Of a DNA stretch of 64,000 nt, positions 34,655 through 43,364 are shown piece by piece. This stretch comes from Myxococcota bacterium (GTDB lineage: Bacteria; Myxococcota_A; UBA796), in assembly GCA_029251165.1 (NCBI GenBank), contig JAQXDW010000021.1, positions 20,936 through 84,935 of the forward strand, given 5' to 3'. The notes under the pieces were generated by a model that ran no database searches, was not told the origin of the DNA, and saw only the letters and a program-made list of their open reading frames with translations. The stretch's first letter is position 1, and each line of letters begins with the position of its first letter. A program made the position numbers and the translations under genes.

Positions 34655-35113
34655 CTACTGCTCACCATCGAGCACGACAGCGATCGCATCATCGTCCAAG
34701 CCCAGCGCATGGCCGATGTTCACGGCCTGCTCACGGAACACGGTGACACCAGCAAAGGCCGAGAGCATGACCTCAGCGACATCGCTCAGCACAGCGCTGA
34801 CTTCAGCCTCAGAGCGGCCCATCTCGCGACCATAGCGATGGATCAGCTCAGACTCCTGCTCCTTGAGCGCGCCATCGACCAGGGCAACCAGCGCGAGGCT
34901 CTTGAGGAACGCATCCTGTGCGGTGCGAGAAGAGAGGGCTGCGATCTCGACAGCAGCGTTGGGGATGCCAGTCAGATCGGACTCGAGCAGCGCGATCATC
35001 TCCAGCTCTCGAGGATGCTCCAGACCATCAGCCCGCGCCATCTCTCGCATTCCAGCCGCGATGCTGCCAGCAGCGCGGTCATCGATTTCCACAAAGCTCA
35101 TCAGGTCGCGCAT
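34655..35113 (-). CDS. TerB-like helical protein
   Basis: ATG 35113 follows a GAGGA site; a TTG at 35125 is less likely. This 152-residue all-helical cytosolic protein resembles the TerB/DjlA-N family, with the characteristic ALVALVDGALKEQESELIHRYGREMG block (about 75-100). The role of these domains is metal- or membrane-stress related in tellurite operons, but no ter genes are nearby. It starts 8 bp after the heme A synthase stop and is probably co-transcribed with it. Confidence 0.7.
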   Translation of the reverse strand: MRDLMSFVEIDDRAAGSIAAGMREMARADGLEHPRELEMIALLESDLTGIPNAAVEIAALSSRTAQDAFLKSLALVALVDGALKEQESELIHRYGREMGRSEAEVSAVLSDVAEVMLSAFAGVTVFREQAVNIGHALGLDDDAIAVVLDGEQ

Positions 35114-35121
35114 GCCGTTCC

Positions 35122-36207
35122 TCAAAGAGATGGAGTGGCGGAAATGGTAACCGAAGTGGCCTCGGATGTCTCACGCTGGCGGGCTGGACGCCACACCGTG
35201 TGGCATGCCCAGATGGCAGCAGACAGCAGCACGAGCGCGCCGGTCTGGTGCAGAGAAGCCACCGGCAGCCACACCACGGTCAGCAGGGTGGTAATGCCGA
35301 GGAGTACCTGCAAGAGCGCGGCACCGAGGAGGACCCCCATGGCGCGTCGGGAGTCTGCGGTCAGTGAGCGTCCTCGGGAATAGACCCACCCCGCCACCAC
35401 AGCCGCGAACGTGCTCAGGGCCAGGACACGATGGTGGAACTGTACGGAGGCCGGGTTCTCGGTGAGGTTGGTCCACCATGGCTCCAGCATCAGGTAGCCC
35501 GGCGGCACCACGCGCCCGCCCATCAGCGGGAAGGTGTTGAAGGTGAAGCCGGCGTTGAGCCCGGCGACCAGCCCACCAGACAGCACGGTGACGAACACCA
35601 TGATCCCGACGCCGGCCATGACCCGAGCCAGGCGGGGATCAGACGGGGTGCGGCTCGCGACGTCGCGGAGCTGCGAGAGCGCGACCCACAGCAGCGCGGA
35701 GTACAGCACAAAGGCACTGCCGAGGTGGGTGGTCAGGCGGTAGTGGCTGACGTCGGGTCGATCGACCAGGCCGCTGCGCACCATCCACCAGCCGATGAGG
35801 CCCTGCATCCCGCCCAAGACGAACAGCACGAGCAGCTTCGGCGCCAGGGTCCGGGGGATGGCCTTGCGGGCCAGGAAGAACAGGAACGGCAGCAGGAAGG
35901 CCGTGCCGATGGTCCGGCCAAGCATCCGGTGGCTGTACTCAAACCAGAAGATCGACTTGAATTCTGCCAGGGACATGCCGTGGTTGATCTTCTGGTACTC
36001 CGGGAAGGCCTGATAGCGGGTGAATTCATCGAGCCAGGCCGCCTGAGACAGCGGCGGGAGGCCACCGGTCACCGACCAGTCGGTCATCGACAGGCCAGAC
36101 CCGGTCAGCCGGGTGAGGCCGCCGAGAACCACCATAGAGAAAGTCATCGCGCAGAGAACGAGCAGCCAGTACCCGATCGCGCGGCGGTGTCGCTGGTAAG
36201 CGTCCAT
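35122..36207 (-). CDS. ctaA: Heme A synthase (COX15/CtaA)
   Basis: The start ATG 36207 (MDAYQRHRRAIGYW) gives 361 residues with about eight membrane helices. Conserved haem-binding histidines appear in order: NHGMSLAEFK, FEYSHRMLGR, TTHLGSAFVLY, VQFHHRVLAL and ASLHQTGALVLL. The type with GLTRLTGSGLSMTDW is the alpha-proteobacterial/mitochondrial COX15 form. It oxidises haem O to haem A for aa3-type cytochrome oxidases, implying aerobic respiration. A lipoprotein gene ends 4 bp upstream and a TerB-like gene follows. Confidence 0.93.
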   Translation of the reverse strand: MDAYQRHRRAIGYWLLVLCAMTFSMVVLGGLTRLTGSGLSMTDWSVTGGLPPLSQAAWLDEFTRYQAFPEYQKINHGMSLAEFKSIFWFEYSHRMLGRTIGTAFLLPFLFFLARKAIPRTLAPKLLVLFVLGGMQGLIGWWMVRSGLVDRPDVSHYRLTTHLGSAFVLYSALLWVALSQLRDVASRTPSDPRLARVMAGVGIMVFVTVLSGGLVAGLNAGFTFNTFPLMGGRVVPPGYLMLEPWWTNLTENPASVQFHHRVLALSTFAAVVAGWVYSRGRSLTADSRRAMGVLLGAALLQVLLGITTLLTVVWLPVASLHQTGALVLLSAAIWACHTVWRPARQRETSEATSVTISATPSL

Positions 36208-36211
36208 CAGT

Positions 36212-36841
36212 TCACTCGAAGGAGGGGTAGTCCATGCCATCGACGCAGGCGATGAGATCGGCATGGAAGTCAGCGTAGTACTGCGCAGTCGTCTCGCCAT
36301 CGCGGAGCGCAGCGGAGAGGTGGCCGACCATGTCCAGCGAGGTGATGCCCTCGTCGGCGATCTCGGTGACCACGGAGTTCTCTTTGAGGTACATGTAGTC
36401 GTTGCCCTCGGTCATCTTCCAGGAAGAGACCACCAGCGCCAGGGCACCGTCGTCGTCGAGGGTGCTGCCGTGCCGCCAGGTATCGGTGTACTCGACCTCG
36501 ATGCCGAGGGTCGGCTGGGTCTGGTTCCAGATGGCGTAGGAGTGCTCGTAGCCCTCCTCGACATCCGCCGTGACCGCCCAGTCGGCGATCTCTCGGCGGT
36601 CGATGTTGACCTCAGCGGTCCGCAGGCAGGGGTAGACATCGTTGATATCGGCGTAGACATACGCTTTTGCATGAGCCCAGTGGTAGTCGTCGTCCTCTCC
36701 GACGACGTAGGTGAGCTCCTCTGCCATGTCAGCGGGCCATGAGGCGGTGTTGGCTTCAAGCGGCGCGATGCCGTCCGGGAAGCTGTAGTCGACCGCTTTG
36801 TCCTTGCAGGCGAGCATCGTAGCGAGCGTGAGCAGGAGCAT
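36212..36841 (-). CDS. Lipoprotein of unknown function, upstream of ctaA
   Basis: The start ATG 36841 encodes a lipoprotein signal with lipobox TMLAC (MLLLTLATMLACKDK). The 209-residue product is acidic and beta-rich with few repeats. No catalytic motif or known domain was recognised. It ends only 4 bp before ctaA, so it is likely in the same operon and may be an envelope protein linked to respiration, though nothing in its sequence shows this. Confidence 0.7.
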   Translation of the reverse strand: MLLLTLATMLACKDKAVDYSFPDGIAPLEANTASWPADMAEELTYVVGEDDDYHWAHAKAYVYADINDVYPCLRTAEVNIDRREIADWAVTADVEEGYEHSYAIWNQTQPTLGIEVEYTDTWRHGSTLDDDGALALVVSSWKMTEGNDYMYLKENSVVTEIADEGITSLDMVGHLSAALRDGETTAQYYADFHADLIACVDGMDYPSFE

Positions 36842-36900
36842 GGGGGCGTTCCCTTCGGTTGGGCAGGAAGAGAGATTATCCCGATAACGACCAGACGGAA

Positions 36901-38523
36901 TCAGTCCGTCGCCCAATTCACCGTGTGGTAGGTCACCTGGTGTGACACCACCCTCGCGCCCTCCCGCGCCTCTGGCGGGTAGATCTCGGAGGCATCCACC
37001 GTGGTCAGCCACTGCCCGGTGCCGCTCTCGTCGCTGCTGAGCATCGTGGCGATCTCGGCGCAGTTATCGACGTCAAACCAGCGCAGATCCATCATGTTGG
37101 TCGCGGCATATGCCCCGAAGATCGTAGTGCTGACGCGTGGGAGAACAACAGAGCCGTAGAAGAGGGTGGCGTCATCATCCGGCAGCTCTGCGGTGCAGCG
37201 GAGCGCACCCTCTTCGGCACCGAAGAAGTCGTAGACCCGGACCCGGACGGGATCGAAGTACCCGAGGTTGTAGACAAAGACCCGAACGTGATCGTCCTGC
37301 CAGACCACCTTGAGGTCGTGGAGGAAGTCGGTGCCGTTGATGTTCTCTGCGCCACCACCCAGCACGCGAACGGGGTAGTCCGTTCCGGCGAGAAACTCTC
37401 TGAGCCCCTCGGCATTGGCGTCATTGACGATGAACAGCGGCCGGTCTGTGTGCAGTGTCTCGCCGGTGAAGTCAAAGCAGACGCCCAGCTCAAGCGCAGG
37501 AGGTTGGCCGCCGACCGCCGGGAACGTGATGTGGTCGGTGGTGCAGGCCATTCCGATGCCTTGAGCACCCAGCGGGGAGCGGGTGAACGAGTTCTCATAG
37601 TTCATCTCGATGCCGAGCAGCCTGTCGAGATCGAAGAGGACCTCGACGTCCCCTTCCGCGTCGAGCTCGCGCCGCGTGGGAAGCGCGACGGCGGTCACCC
37701 CGTCGGCGTCGTGCTGCCACTCGGAGCTGAAGGCTGCGGTGCCGCTGTCGTTGAGAAAGAGCCCGTGGTGCAGCAGCCTGTTGGTGTTGATGCAGTCCTC
37801 GGAGCGCCTGGAGTCTGCATCACGCTGACAGTGAATGGAGGTGGTCAGACCGGGAACCCCCTCGGTGAGCATGTGCAGCCGCCCCTTGCGGAGATCCGCC
37901 CCGCTGACCAGGAGCGCACCTTGCTCCGAGAGCGGCCCGTCGCTGTCGCTGCGGAAGCTGTAGCTGCCGACGACATCACCGACTGCGGTGTACAGCATGA
38001 CCTGGATGATCTTGACGGTCGGCTCAGAGCTCGTGGACTGCGGCATCAAGAGGTAGGTGTCCGCCAGGCTGCGGTCTACGCCCTGGGGATCCGCTACGGA
38101 GAATGAGCTCACCTCCCTGATGTTGCCTTCCCAGTCTGGCGTGAAGAAGGGAACACTGTCGCTCCAAGAGCAGCGGGCCTGCCCGTCGGCGCCGTGCGCG
38201 GTGAGGGTCAGCGCGATGTCCGTGCCGTAGCGCTCCTGGAGGTTGAGGCTGGTGGCGTAGGGCAGAAAGGAGACCACCCCGGAGTCTTCCCCAGAGAGCG
38301 CATAGGTCGTCGTCGAGACGACCCCGCCGTCGTACCAGGATGCCTCAGCCGTGACCGTCGCGGCGCTGCCCGACAGCGACCACACCACCCGGTTGGCCGC
38401 CTCTCCGTCTGCAAACTCAGCAGCACTCAGTGCAATGCTGCACCCCTCATCCTCTGGATCGCCTGAGTCCTCTGGGAACACATCAGGAGTCTGGGAGCAA
38501 GCAAGGAGTATTTGGAGAATCAC
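36901..38523 (-). CDS. Large lipoprotein, possibly arylsulfotransferase-like propeller
   Basis: The preferred start is GTG 38523, giving MILQILLAC, a short lipoprotein signal with lipobox LLAC; starts further upstream place a long Arg-rich leader first. The 540-residue mature protein is rich in beta strands. The segment NRLLHHGLFLNDSGTAAFSSEW resembles the HHD...DG pattern of arylsulfotransferase-type propellers. That match is weak, and other catalytic residues of the family are not evident. Likely cell-surface. The function is unproven. Confidence 0.6.
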   Translation of the reverse strand: MILQILLACSQTPDVFPEDSGDPEDEGCSIALSAAEFADGEAANRVVWSLSGSAATVTAEASWYDGGVVSTTTYALSGEDSGVVSFLPYATSLNLQERYGTDIALTLTAHGADGQARCSWSDSVPFFTPDWEGNIREVSSFSVADPQGVDRSLADTYLLMPQSTSSEPTVKIIQVMLYTAVGDVVGSYSFRSDSDGPLSEQGALLVSGADLRKGRLHMLTEGVPGLTTSIHCQRDADSRRSEDCINTNRLLHHGLFLNDSGTAAFSSEWQHDADGVTAVALPTRRELDAEGDVEVLFDLDRLLGIEMNYENSFTRSPLGAQGIGMACTTDHITFPAVGGQPPALELGVCFDFTGETLHTDRPLFIVNDANAEGLREFLAGTDYPVRVLGGGAENINGTDFLHDLKVVWQDDHVRVFVYNLGYFDPVRVRVYDFFGAEEGALRCTAELPDDDATLFYGSVVLPRVSTTIFGAYAATNMMDLRWFDVDNCAEIATMLSSDESGTGQWLTTVDASEIYPPEAREGARVVSHQVTYHTVNWATD

Positions 38524-38557
38524 AGCACACCTTATTCTGTGGATACAGCGTCTCGTG

Positions 38558-39046
38558 TCAGGTGTTCGTGCGACCCGACAGCCAGTCCGCGACAGCCTTT
38601 CCAGTGCCCATCGACCATGGCCGCAGCGTGTGTCGGGCGACCCGCTTGATGGCCGCCAGCTCCTCGCCGACCACCACATCACCGCTCGCTCGGACATGCC
38701 AGGTGAGGATCACCTGATTCATCATCGAGAAGCTGTAGATCCCGACAAACGAGACCAGCTCTCCCTTCAGACCAAGCTCCTCCTCGACCTCTCGCAGCAC
38801 CGCCTCTGCCGGCTCCTCGTCCTTCTCAAGGAAGCCAGAGACGAGACCGAAGAAGTGCGCCGGCCAGCCCTTATTTTGAACCAAGATGATCTCGCCGTCG
38901 TGCTCGACGATGGCGGCGACGACCGGGGTCGGGTTGTCGTAGTGGATGAAGCGGCAGCTCGGACAGCGCTGCCGGATCCGGTCCTCGTGGTCCGTGAAGT
39001 CCACCAGCGCGGTGCCGCACTTCGGGCAGTAGACAAACGACGGCAT
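38558..39046 (-). CDS. NUDIX hydrolase with N-terminal zinc ribbon (NudC-like)
   Basis: ATG 39046 is preceded by GGAGGAACCCG. The 162-residue enzyme has a zinc ribbon (CPKC at 7-10, CPSC at 28-31) and a complete Nudix box GFLEKDEEPAEAVLREVEEELG (about residues 71-92). This layout is that of NudC-type NADH/NAD-capped RNA pyrophosphatases, but the protein is shorter than NudC (about 257) and lacks its N-terminal domain, so the substrate could differ. It is divergent from the hydrolase gene at 39065, with the starts 18 bp apart. Confidence 0.88.
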   Translation of the reverse strand: MPSFVYCPKCGTALVDFTDHEDRIRQRCPSCRFIHYDNPTPVVAAIVEHDGEIILVQNKGWPAHFFGLVSGFLEKDEEPAEAVLREVEEELGLKGELVSFVGIYSFSMMNQVILTWHVRASGDVVVGEELAAIKRVARHTLRPWSMGTGKAVADWLSGRTNT

Positions 39047-39064
39047 CGGGTTCCTCCGAGAGTG

Positions 39065-39979
39065 ATGCTATCGTGTCGTGTGCTCTGGACCATCCTGACA
39101 GCGTCGACATCTGCGGCCACCCCGACCACCCTCTTCCAGTCAACCTCCCTGGGCGACGTCGCCTACTGGGACGTCGGCGACCCGGAGAGCACCGACGTCC
39201 GCGTCTTGCTCCACGGACTCCCCACCTCCAAGGAGCTGTGGGTGAACGTCATCGACGCGCTGCCGCCGGGACGCACCGTGGTGGTCGACCTGCTCGACTT
39301 CGGAGAGTCCAGCGCGGTCGACCCCTTCAACCTGAACCACCGCCGCCGTGCCCAGGCCATCGACGAGCTGCGCGGCGAGCTGGGGATCAACACCTTCGCC
39401 CTGATCGCCCACGATCTGGGATCGTCGGTTGCCATCGACTATATGGACCAGTTCGGCGACCGGGTCGAGCAGCTGGTCTTGGTATCCTCACCGGTCTACC
39501 CCGACTTTGAGGAACCGGCCGTCGTCGATCTGGTGCGCCAGCGCTGGATCGGGATGACCCTGCTGCGGATGATGCCCCGGACGCTGTTCCGCCAGTCAAT
39601 TCGCAGGGGACTCAACCACAAGTACGCGCTGGATGACTTCCAGATGTCGGCCTTCTTGAGAGACTACGACGGTCAGGCCGGCAAGGAGCGCATGTGGCAG
39701 AACCTCTCCTGGGGCACCCCAGAAGAGATGTTCGCCGACTACCCCGACATCATGAAGGACATCGCGGTCCAGACGCTCCTGCTCCACGGCCAGCTGGATC
39801 CCTTCATTCCCCTGGAGCACGCCAAGCGCATGGACGAGGACATCCCGGACTCCACCCTGATCATCATCGAGACTGGCGCACACTTCCTGCCCATTGACAC
39901 CCCCGACGAGGTCGCCGCGGCCATCTCAGCGTTCCTCAGTCCGCCAGCGGGCTCAGAAGACGAAGAGGGGGCCGAGTGA
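39065..39979 (+). CDS. Alpha/beta hydrolase of the Asp-nucleophile (haloalkane dehalogenase/epoxide hydrolase) type
   Basis: ATG 39065 gives 304 residues; a long upstream extension would run antisense through two genes. The oxyanion loop LLHGLPTS and nucleophile elbow AHDLGSS place Asp where serine hydrolases have Ser, as in haloalkane dehalogenases and epoxide hydrolases. A second Asp in HGQLDPFIP and a His in GAHFLPID complete the triad. It overlaps the TetR gene by GTGA, so the regulator and enzyme are co-translated and the regulator may respond to the hydrolase substrate. Confidence 0.82.
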   Translation: MLSCRVLWTILTASTSAATPTTLFQSTSLGDVAYWDVGDPESTDVRVLLHGLPTSKELWVNVIDALPPGRTVVVDLLDFGESSAVDPFNLNHRRRAQAIDELRGELGINTFALIAHDLGSSVAIDYMDQFGDRVEQLVLVSSPVYPDFEEPAVVDLVRQRWIGMTLLRMMPRTLFRQSIRRGLNHKYALDDFQMSAFLRDYDGQAGKERMWQNLSWGTPEEMFADYPDIMKDIAVQTLLLHGQLDPFIPLEHAKRMDEDIPDSTLIIIETGAHFLPIDTPDEVAAAISAFLSPPAGSEDEEGAE

Positions 39980-40581
39980 GCGGGGGCAGCCGACGACAGC
40001 AGCAGCGCAAGGAGACCCGCCGGAAGGTGTTCGAGTCCGCCCTGAGCATCTTCCGACGCGACGGCGTCTCCGAGAGCCGGATCGAGGACATCGCCACCCG
40101 CGCCGGGGTCAGCCGGGGAACCTTCTACTTCCACTTCCCCACCAAGGAGGCGGTGCTCAGCGAGCTGCTGGTGACCGCAGAGGCAGACTTCACCGCTGAG
40201 ATCGATGCCCTGCCAGCAGACGCCCCGATCGAGGATGTCCTCAACACCACCGCGATGGCGATGGCCCGCCCCTGGTCTGCCGAGCCGAGCCTGTGGATGG
40301 AGGTGGGGCTCGTCGCGATGCGCAACACCGCGGACAAGCTGGCCCATGGTCAGCCCACGGATGGCATCCGGGCAGTCCTCGGGCGGCGGTTTGAGCACGC
40401 CGCAGAGACCGGGCAGCTCTCCACCCTGGTTCCCCACCAGATCATCGCGGACTTCTACCTCGCGAATGCCTTCGCGGTGGCGGTCTCCTGGTCCACCAAC
40501 CCCGACATCATGCCCCTCGCTGGAGCCCTCCAGGCCGCCGCGATCCTGTTCCTCGACGGGGCACGGGGCCGCCCAGAGTAG
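39976..40581 (+). CDS. TetR-family transcriptional regulator
   Basis: The GTG start at 39976 overlaps the hydrolase stop as GTGA. The 201-residue protein has the TetR helix-turn-helix (SRIEDIATRAGVSRGTFYFHFPTKEAVL, about residues 35-62) and a ligand-binding helical domain behind it. TetR proteins usually repress nearby genes until a small molecule binds. The likely target is its own operon with the Asp-nucleophile hydrolase. It is too distant (22 kb) to be assumed the regulator of the sterol-like cluster. Confidence 0.9.
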   Translation: MSGGSRRQQQRKETRRKVFESALSIFRRDGVSESRIEDIATRAGVSRGTFYFHFPTKEAVLSELLVTAEADFTAEIDALPADAPIEDVLNTTAMAMARPWSAEPSLWMEVGLVAMRNTADKLAHGQPTDGIRAVLGRRFEHAAETGQLSTLVPHQIIADFYLANAFAVAVSWSTNPDIMPLAGALQAAAILFLDGARGRPE

Positions 40582-40590
40582 CGCCGCAGC

Positions 40591-43272
40591 CTACAGGCAC
40601 TCCGAGTCATCACAGGTGAAGCTCTCGTTGACGCTGTAGCTGTAGGTGTCTGAGACGTGCTTGAGGTACAGGTCGTCTGGCGAATTGCCGCCCCAGTTGG
40701 TGTCGGTGACCTCCGTGCTGCCGTCCTTCTCGATGGTCATCCCGCCGCCATCGTCGTTGCTGGCGGTGTTGTCGATGATGTCGGAGTCCGAGATGGTCAG
40801 GAGGCAGTCCTTGACGTAGAGCCCTGCCCCCTCCTCCGCGATGTTGTCCGTGATGGTCATCGCAGAGATGGTGGAGTCTTCCTCGTCGAGGTACAGCCCG
40901 CCGCCCTTCTTGCTGGACTCGTTGCCCTCGAGGGTGGTCGCGGAGGCGGTGAAGGTGGAGTCCTTGATGTACAGTCCGCCGCCATCCTTTCCAGCGACAT
41001 TGTCAGAGAAGGTGCTCCCGGTGAGGGCCAGGGTGGAGCTGCTGCGCATCGTCAGCCCGCCGCCCTCGTCATCGGAGGTGTTGCTGGAGACGGTCAGGCT
41101 GGAGGCTGACACGGTGCAGGTGTCCAGGTACAGCCCGCCGCCCTCTTCTCTGGCGTCGTTCTCTGAGAAGACCACCGAAGAGAGCGAGAGGGTGGCATCG
41201 CTACAGTACAGCCCGCCGCCGTGGGTGCTGGCGGCGCCCCCGGAGAGGGTGACATTGGAGAGGTTCGCGGACCCGCCATCGAGGCACAGCCCGCCGCCAT
41301 CATCTGCGACGGAGTCGGTCAGGAAGAGGTCCGAGAGGGTCAGGGTGGTCCCTGCCGCATCGATGGCCCCGCCGCAGTCGGTATTCCTGCCCTCCGACAT
41401 GGTCAGCCCAGAGACCGACAGCTCCACCGCTCCGGCGGTGATCGGGACCTCGGAGTCTGCGCCGGAGAGGGTGGTGGTGGCCGCTCCGCTGCGCCCGGTG
41501 ATGCTGGCGCTGCTCGCGGTGACCGTGATCGCAGCGTACCAGGTGCCCTCGCACAGCCAGAGGCTGCCGTCATCGGACAGCTCCCATGAGGTCGGCGAGG
41601 AGGCGGTGCCAGCGGCCAGCGTGCTGGTCAGGTCGAGCCAGGCACCAGCGCTGTTCTCGAACGCCGCTGTGGCTGCGTCGTCGTCGGTGCCGTCGCAGTC
41701 GTTGTCGATGCCGTCGCAGACCTCAGCAGCGTCGGGGTTGATGCCCGCGTCGGTGTCGTCACAGTCTCCGGCGGAAGAGAGGGTGCCAGAGGGCTGATCG
41801 CAGGCGGTCTCAGCGCTCTCCAGAGCGCCATAGCCATCGGAGTCTGTGTCGGCGTACCAGGTCGAGGCATCGGCGGCGCCGATGTCCGTCGTGCCGTCGC
41901 AGTCGTTGTCCGTGTCGTCACAGACTTCCTCGGCGTCCGGGCTGATGCTGCTGTCGGTGTCGTCGCAGTCGCTGTCGTCAGAGACGTAGCCAGAGGGCTG
42001 GTCGCACTCGACCAGGCTGGTGGTGCTGCTGCCGTAGCCGTCGGAGTCGACGTCGCTGTACCAGGTCGAGGCATCGATGGCGTCGATGTCCGTCGTGCCG
42101 TCGCAGTCGTTGTCGACCCCGTCACACACCTCGCTGGCGCCCGGGTTGACGACATTGGTGCTGTCGTCACAGTCGGTGTCGTCAGAGACATAGCCGGGAG
42201 GCTCATCGCAGTCGCTGACGGTGACCGAAGCATTTCCGTAGCCATCGGAGTCGACATCGCGGTACCAGGTGGCGGCGTCGCTGGCGTTGGTGTCGACGAA
42301 GCCGTCGCAGTCGTTGTCCGTGTCGTCGCAGACTTCCTCGGCGTCCGGGCTGATGCTGCTGTCGGTGTCGTCGCAGTCGGTGGCGTTCTCGACGGTGCCG
42401 CTGGGTGCCTCACAGGACTCCACGGCGCCGTCCAGGCTGCCGTAGCCGTCGCCGTCGCTGTCGGCGTAGAAGGTCGAGCCCGTGGCGGTGTCTACGCTGT
42501 CGTCGGCATCATCGATGTCGGCATCGCAGTCGTTGTCGATGCCGTCGCAGACCTCCTGAGCATCCGGACGAATGCTGCTGTCGGTGTCATCGCACTCCTC
42601 ACAGGCCGGGTAGCCGTCGCCGTCCGCGTCGGCATAGCCGACCGAGCCATCACAGTTGTAGTCGAAGGGATCAGTGCAGTCCTCCTCGGACGCGCCGGGG
42701 AAGAAGTCGGCGCTGGTGTCGTCGCAGTCCCCGCCGACCTCAATGCCGTCTGCCGGTGCCTCACAGGCCATGACAGCGGTCTCATCGTCGCCGTAGCCGT
42801 CACCGTCGCTGTCGGTGTAGAACACCCCCTGGCTGGCTGGACTGAGGGAGTCATCATCGTCATCGACGAGGCCATCGCAGTCGTTGTCGATGCCGTCGCA
42901 GACCTCAGAGGCAAAGGGGTAGACGCTGGCGTCGGTGTCGTCACAGTCTCCGCCGACCGGGATGGTGCCCTCCGGCGCAAGACAGGCAGCCACCACGCTG
43001 TCGTCATCGCCGTGTCCGTCGCCGTCCGCGTCGGCATAGAATTTCGTAGAGACATCCTCGTCGATGGAGCCATCACAGTCGTTGTCGAGCCCGTCACAGA
43101 TCTCGATGGCACCGGCATAGACCAACGCATCGGCGTCGTCACAGTCCCCATCTGCTTCCGCGAGCCCGTCACCGTCGGCATCGACGTCAGCATCAGCACG
43201 TGCAGTATCGAGCGGCGCAGCCTTGTCAGAGCAAGCCGTGAGAAACAGAAGGAAGCAGAGTACGCGCATCAT
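40591..43272 (-). CDS. MopE-like metal-binding lipoprotein with right-handed beta-helix
   Basis: The start ATG 43272 or 43269 gives a lipoprotein signal with lipobox FLTAC. About 490 residues of MopE-type repeats follow: seven CDxxDNDCDxxxD units and one CTDPFDYNCDG variant, each followed by a DxDGDGYG/GDCDD segment, which bind calcium or copper in known relatives. Residues about 560-870 are a parallel beta-helix with many GGGLYL turns (IKDSTFTASATTLEGNESSKKGGG and similar). The pattern is typical of myxobacterial surface proteins. It is transcribed towards the TetR gene and ends 10 bp from it. Base composition follows the repeat codons. Confidence 0.88.
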   Translation of the reverse strand: MMRVLCFLLFLTACSDKAAPLDTARADADVDADGDGLAEADGDCDDADALVYAGAIEICDGLDNDCDGSIDEDVSTKFYADADGDGHGDDDSVVAACLAPEGTIPVGGDCDDTDASVYPFASEVCDGIDNDCDGLVDDDDDSLSPASQGVFYTDSDGDGYGDDETAVMACEAPADGIEVGGDCDDTSADFFPGASEEDCTDPFDYNCDGSVGYADADGDGYPACEECDDTDSSIRPDAQEVCDGIDNDCDADIDDADDSVDTATGSTFYADSDGDGYGSLDGAVESCEAPSGTVENATDCDDTDSSISPDAEEVCDDTDNDCDGFVDTNASDAATWYRDVDSDGYGNASVTVSDCDEPPGYVSDDTDCDDSTNVVNPGASEVCDGVDNDCDGTTDIDAIDASTWYSDVDSDGYGSSTTSLVECDQPSGYVSDDSDCDDTDSSISPDAEEVCDDTDNDCDGTTDIGAADASTWYADTDSDGYGALESAETACDQPSGTLSSAGDCDDTDAGINPDAAEVCDGIDNDCDGTDDDAATAAFENSAGAWLDLTSTLAAGTASSPTSWELSDDGSLWLCEGTWYAAITVTASSASITGRSGAATTTLSGADSEVPITAGAVELSVSGLTMSEGRNTDCGGAIDAAGTTLTLSDLFLTDSVADDGGGLCLDGGSANLSNVTLSGGAASTHGGGLYCSDATLSLSSVVFSENDAREEGGGLYLDTCTVSASSLTVSSNTSDDEGGGLTMRSSSTLALTGSTFSDNVAGKDGGGLYIKDSTFTASATTLEGNESSKKGGGLYLDEEDSTISAMTITDNIAEEGAGLYVKDCLLTISDSDIIDNTASNDDGGGMTIEKDGSTEVTDTNWGGNSPDDLYLKHVSDTYSYSVNESFTCDDSECL

Positions 43273-43364
43273 CTTTACTATATGAACCCCGACACGCTGT
43301 AGTGAATCGTTTCTCTTACAGACATCCGTCATTCGGACACGTGATCACCACGGCACCTCGCGCC

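Noticed and set aside
38351..39064. Extension of the Asp-nucleophile hydrolase towards 38351
   Set aside because: It overlaps two minus-strand genes with recognisable domains; the hydrolase fold begins after 39065.
39976..40581. TetR gene as the KstR of the sterol-like cluster
   Set aside because: It is 22 kb away and overlaps a hydrolase gene; the ligand domain shows nothing specific and no consensus site was seen next to it.
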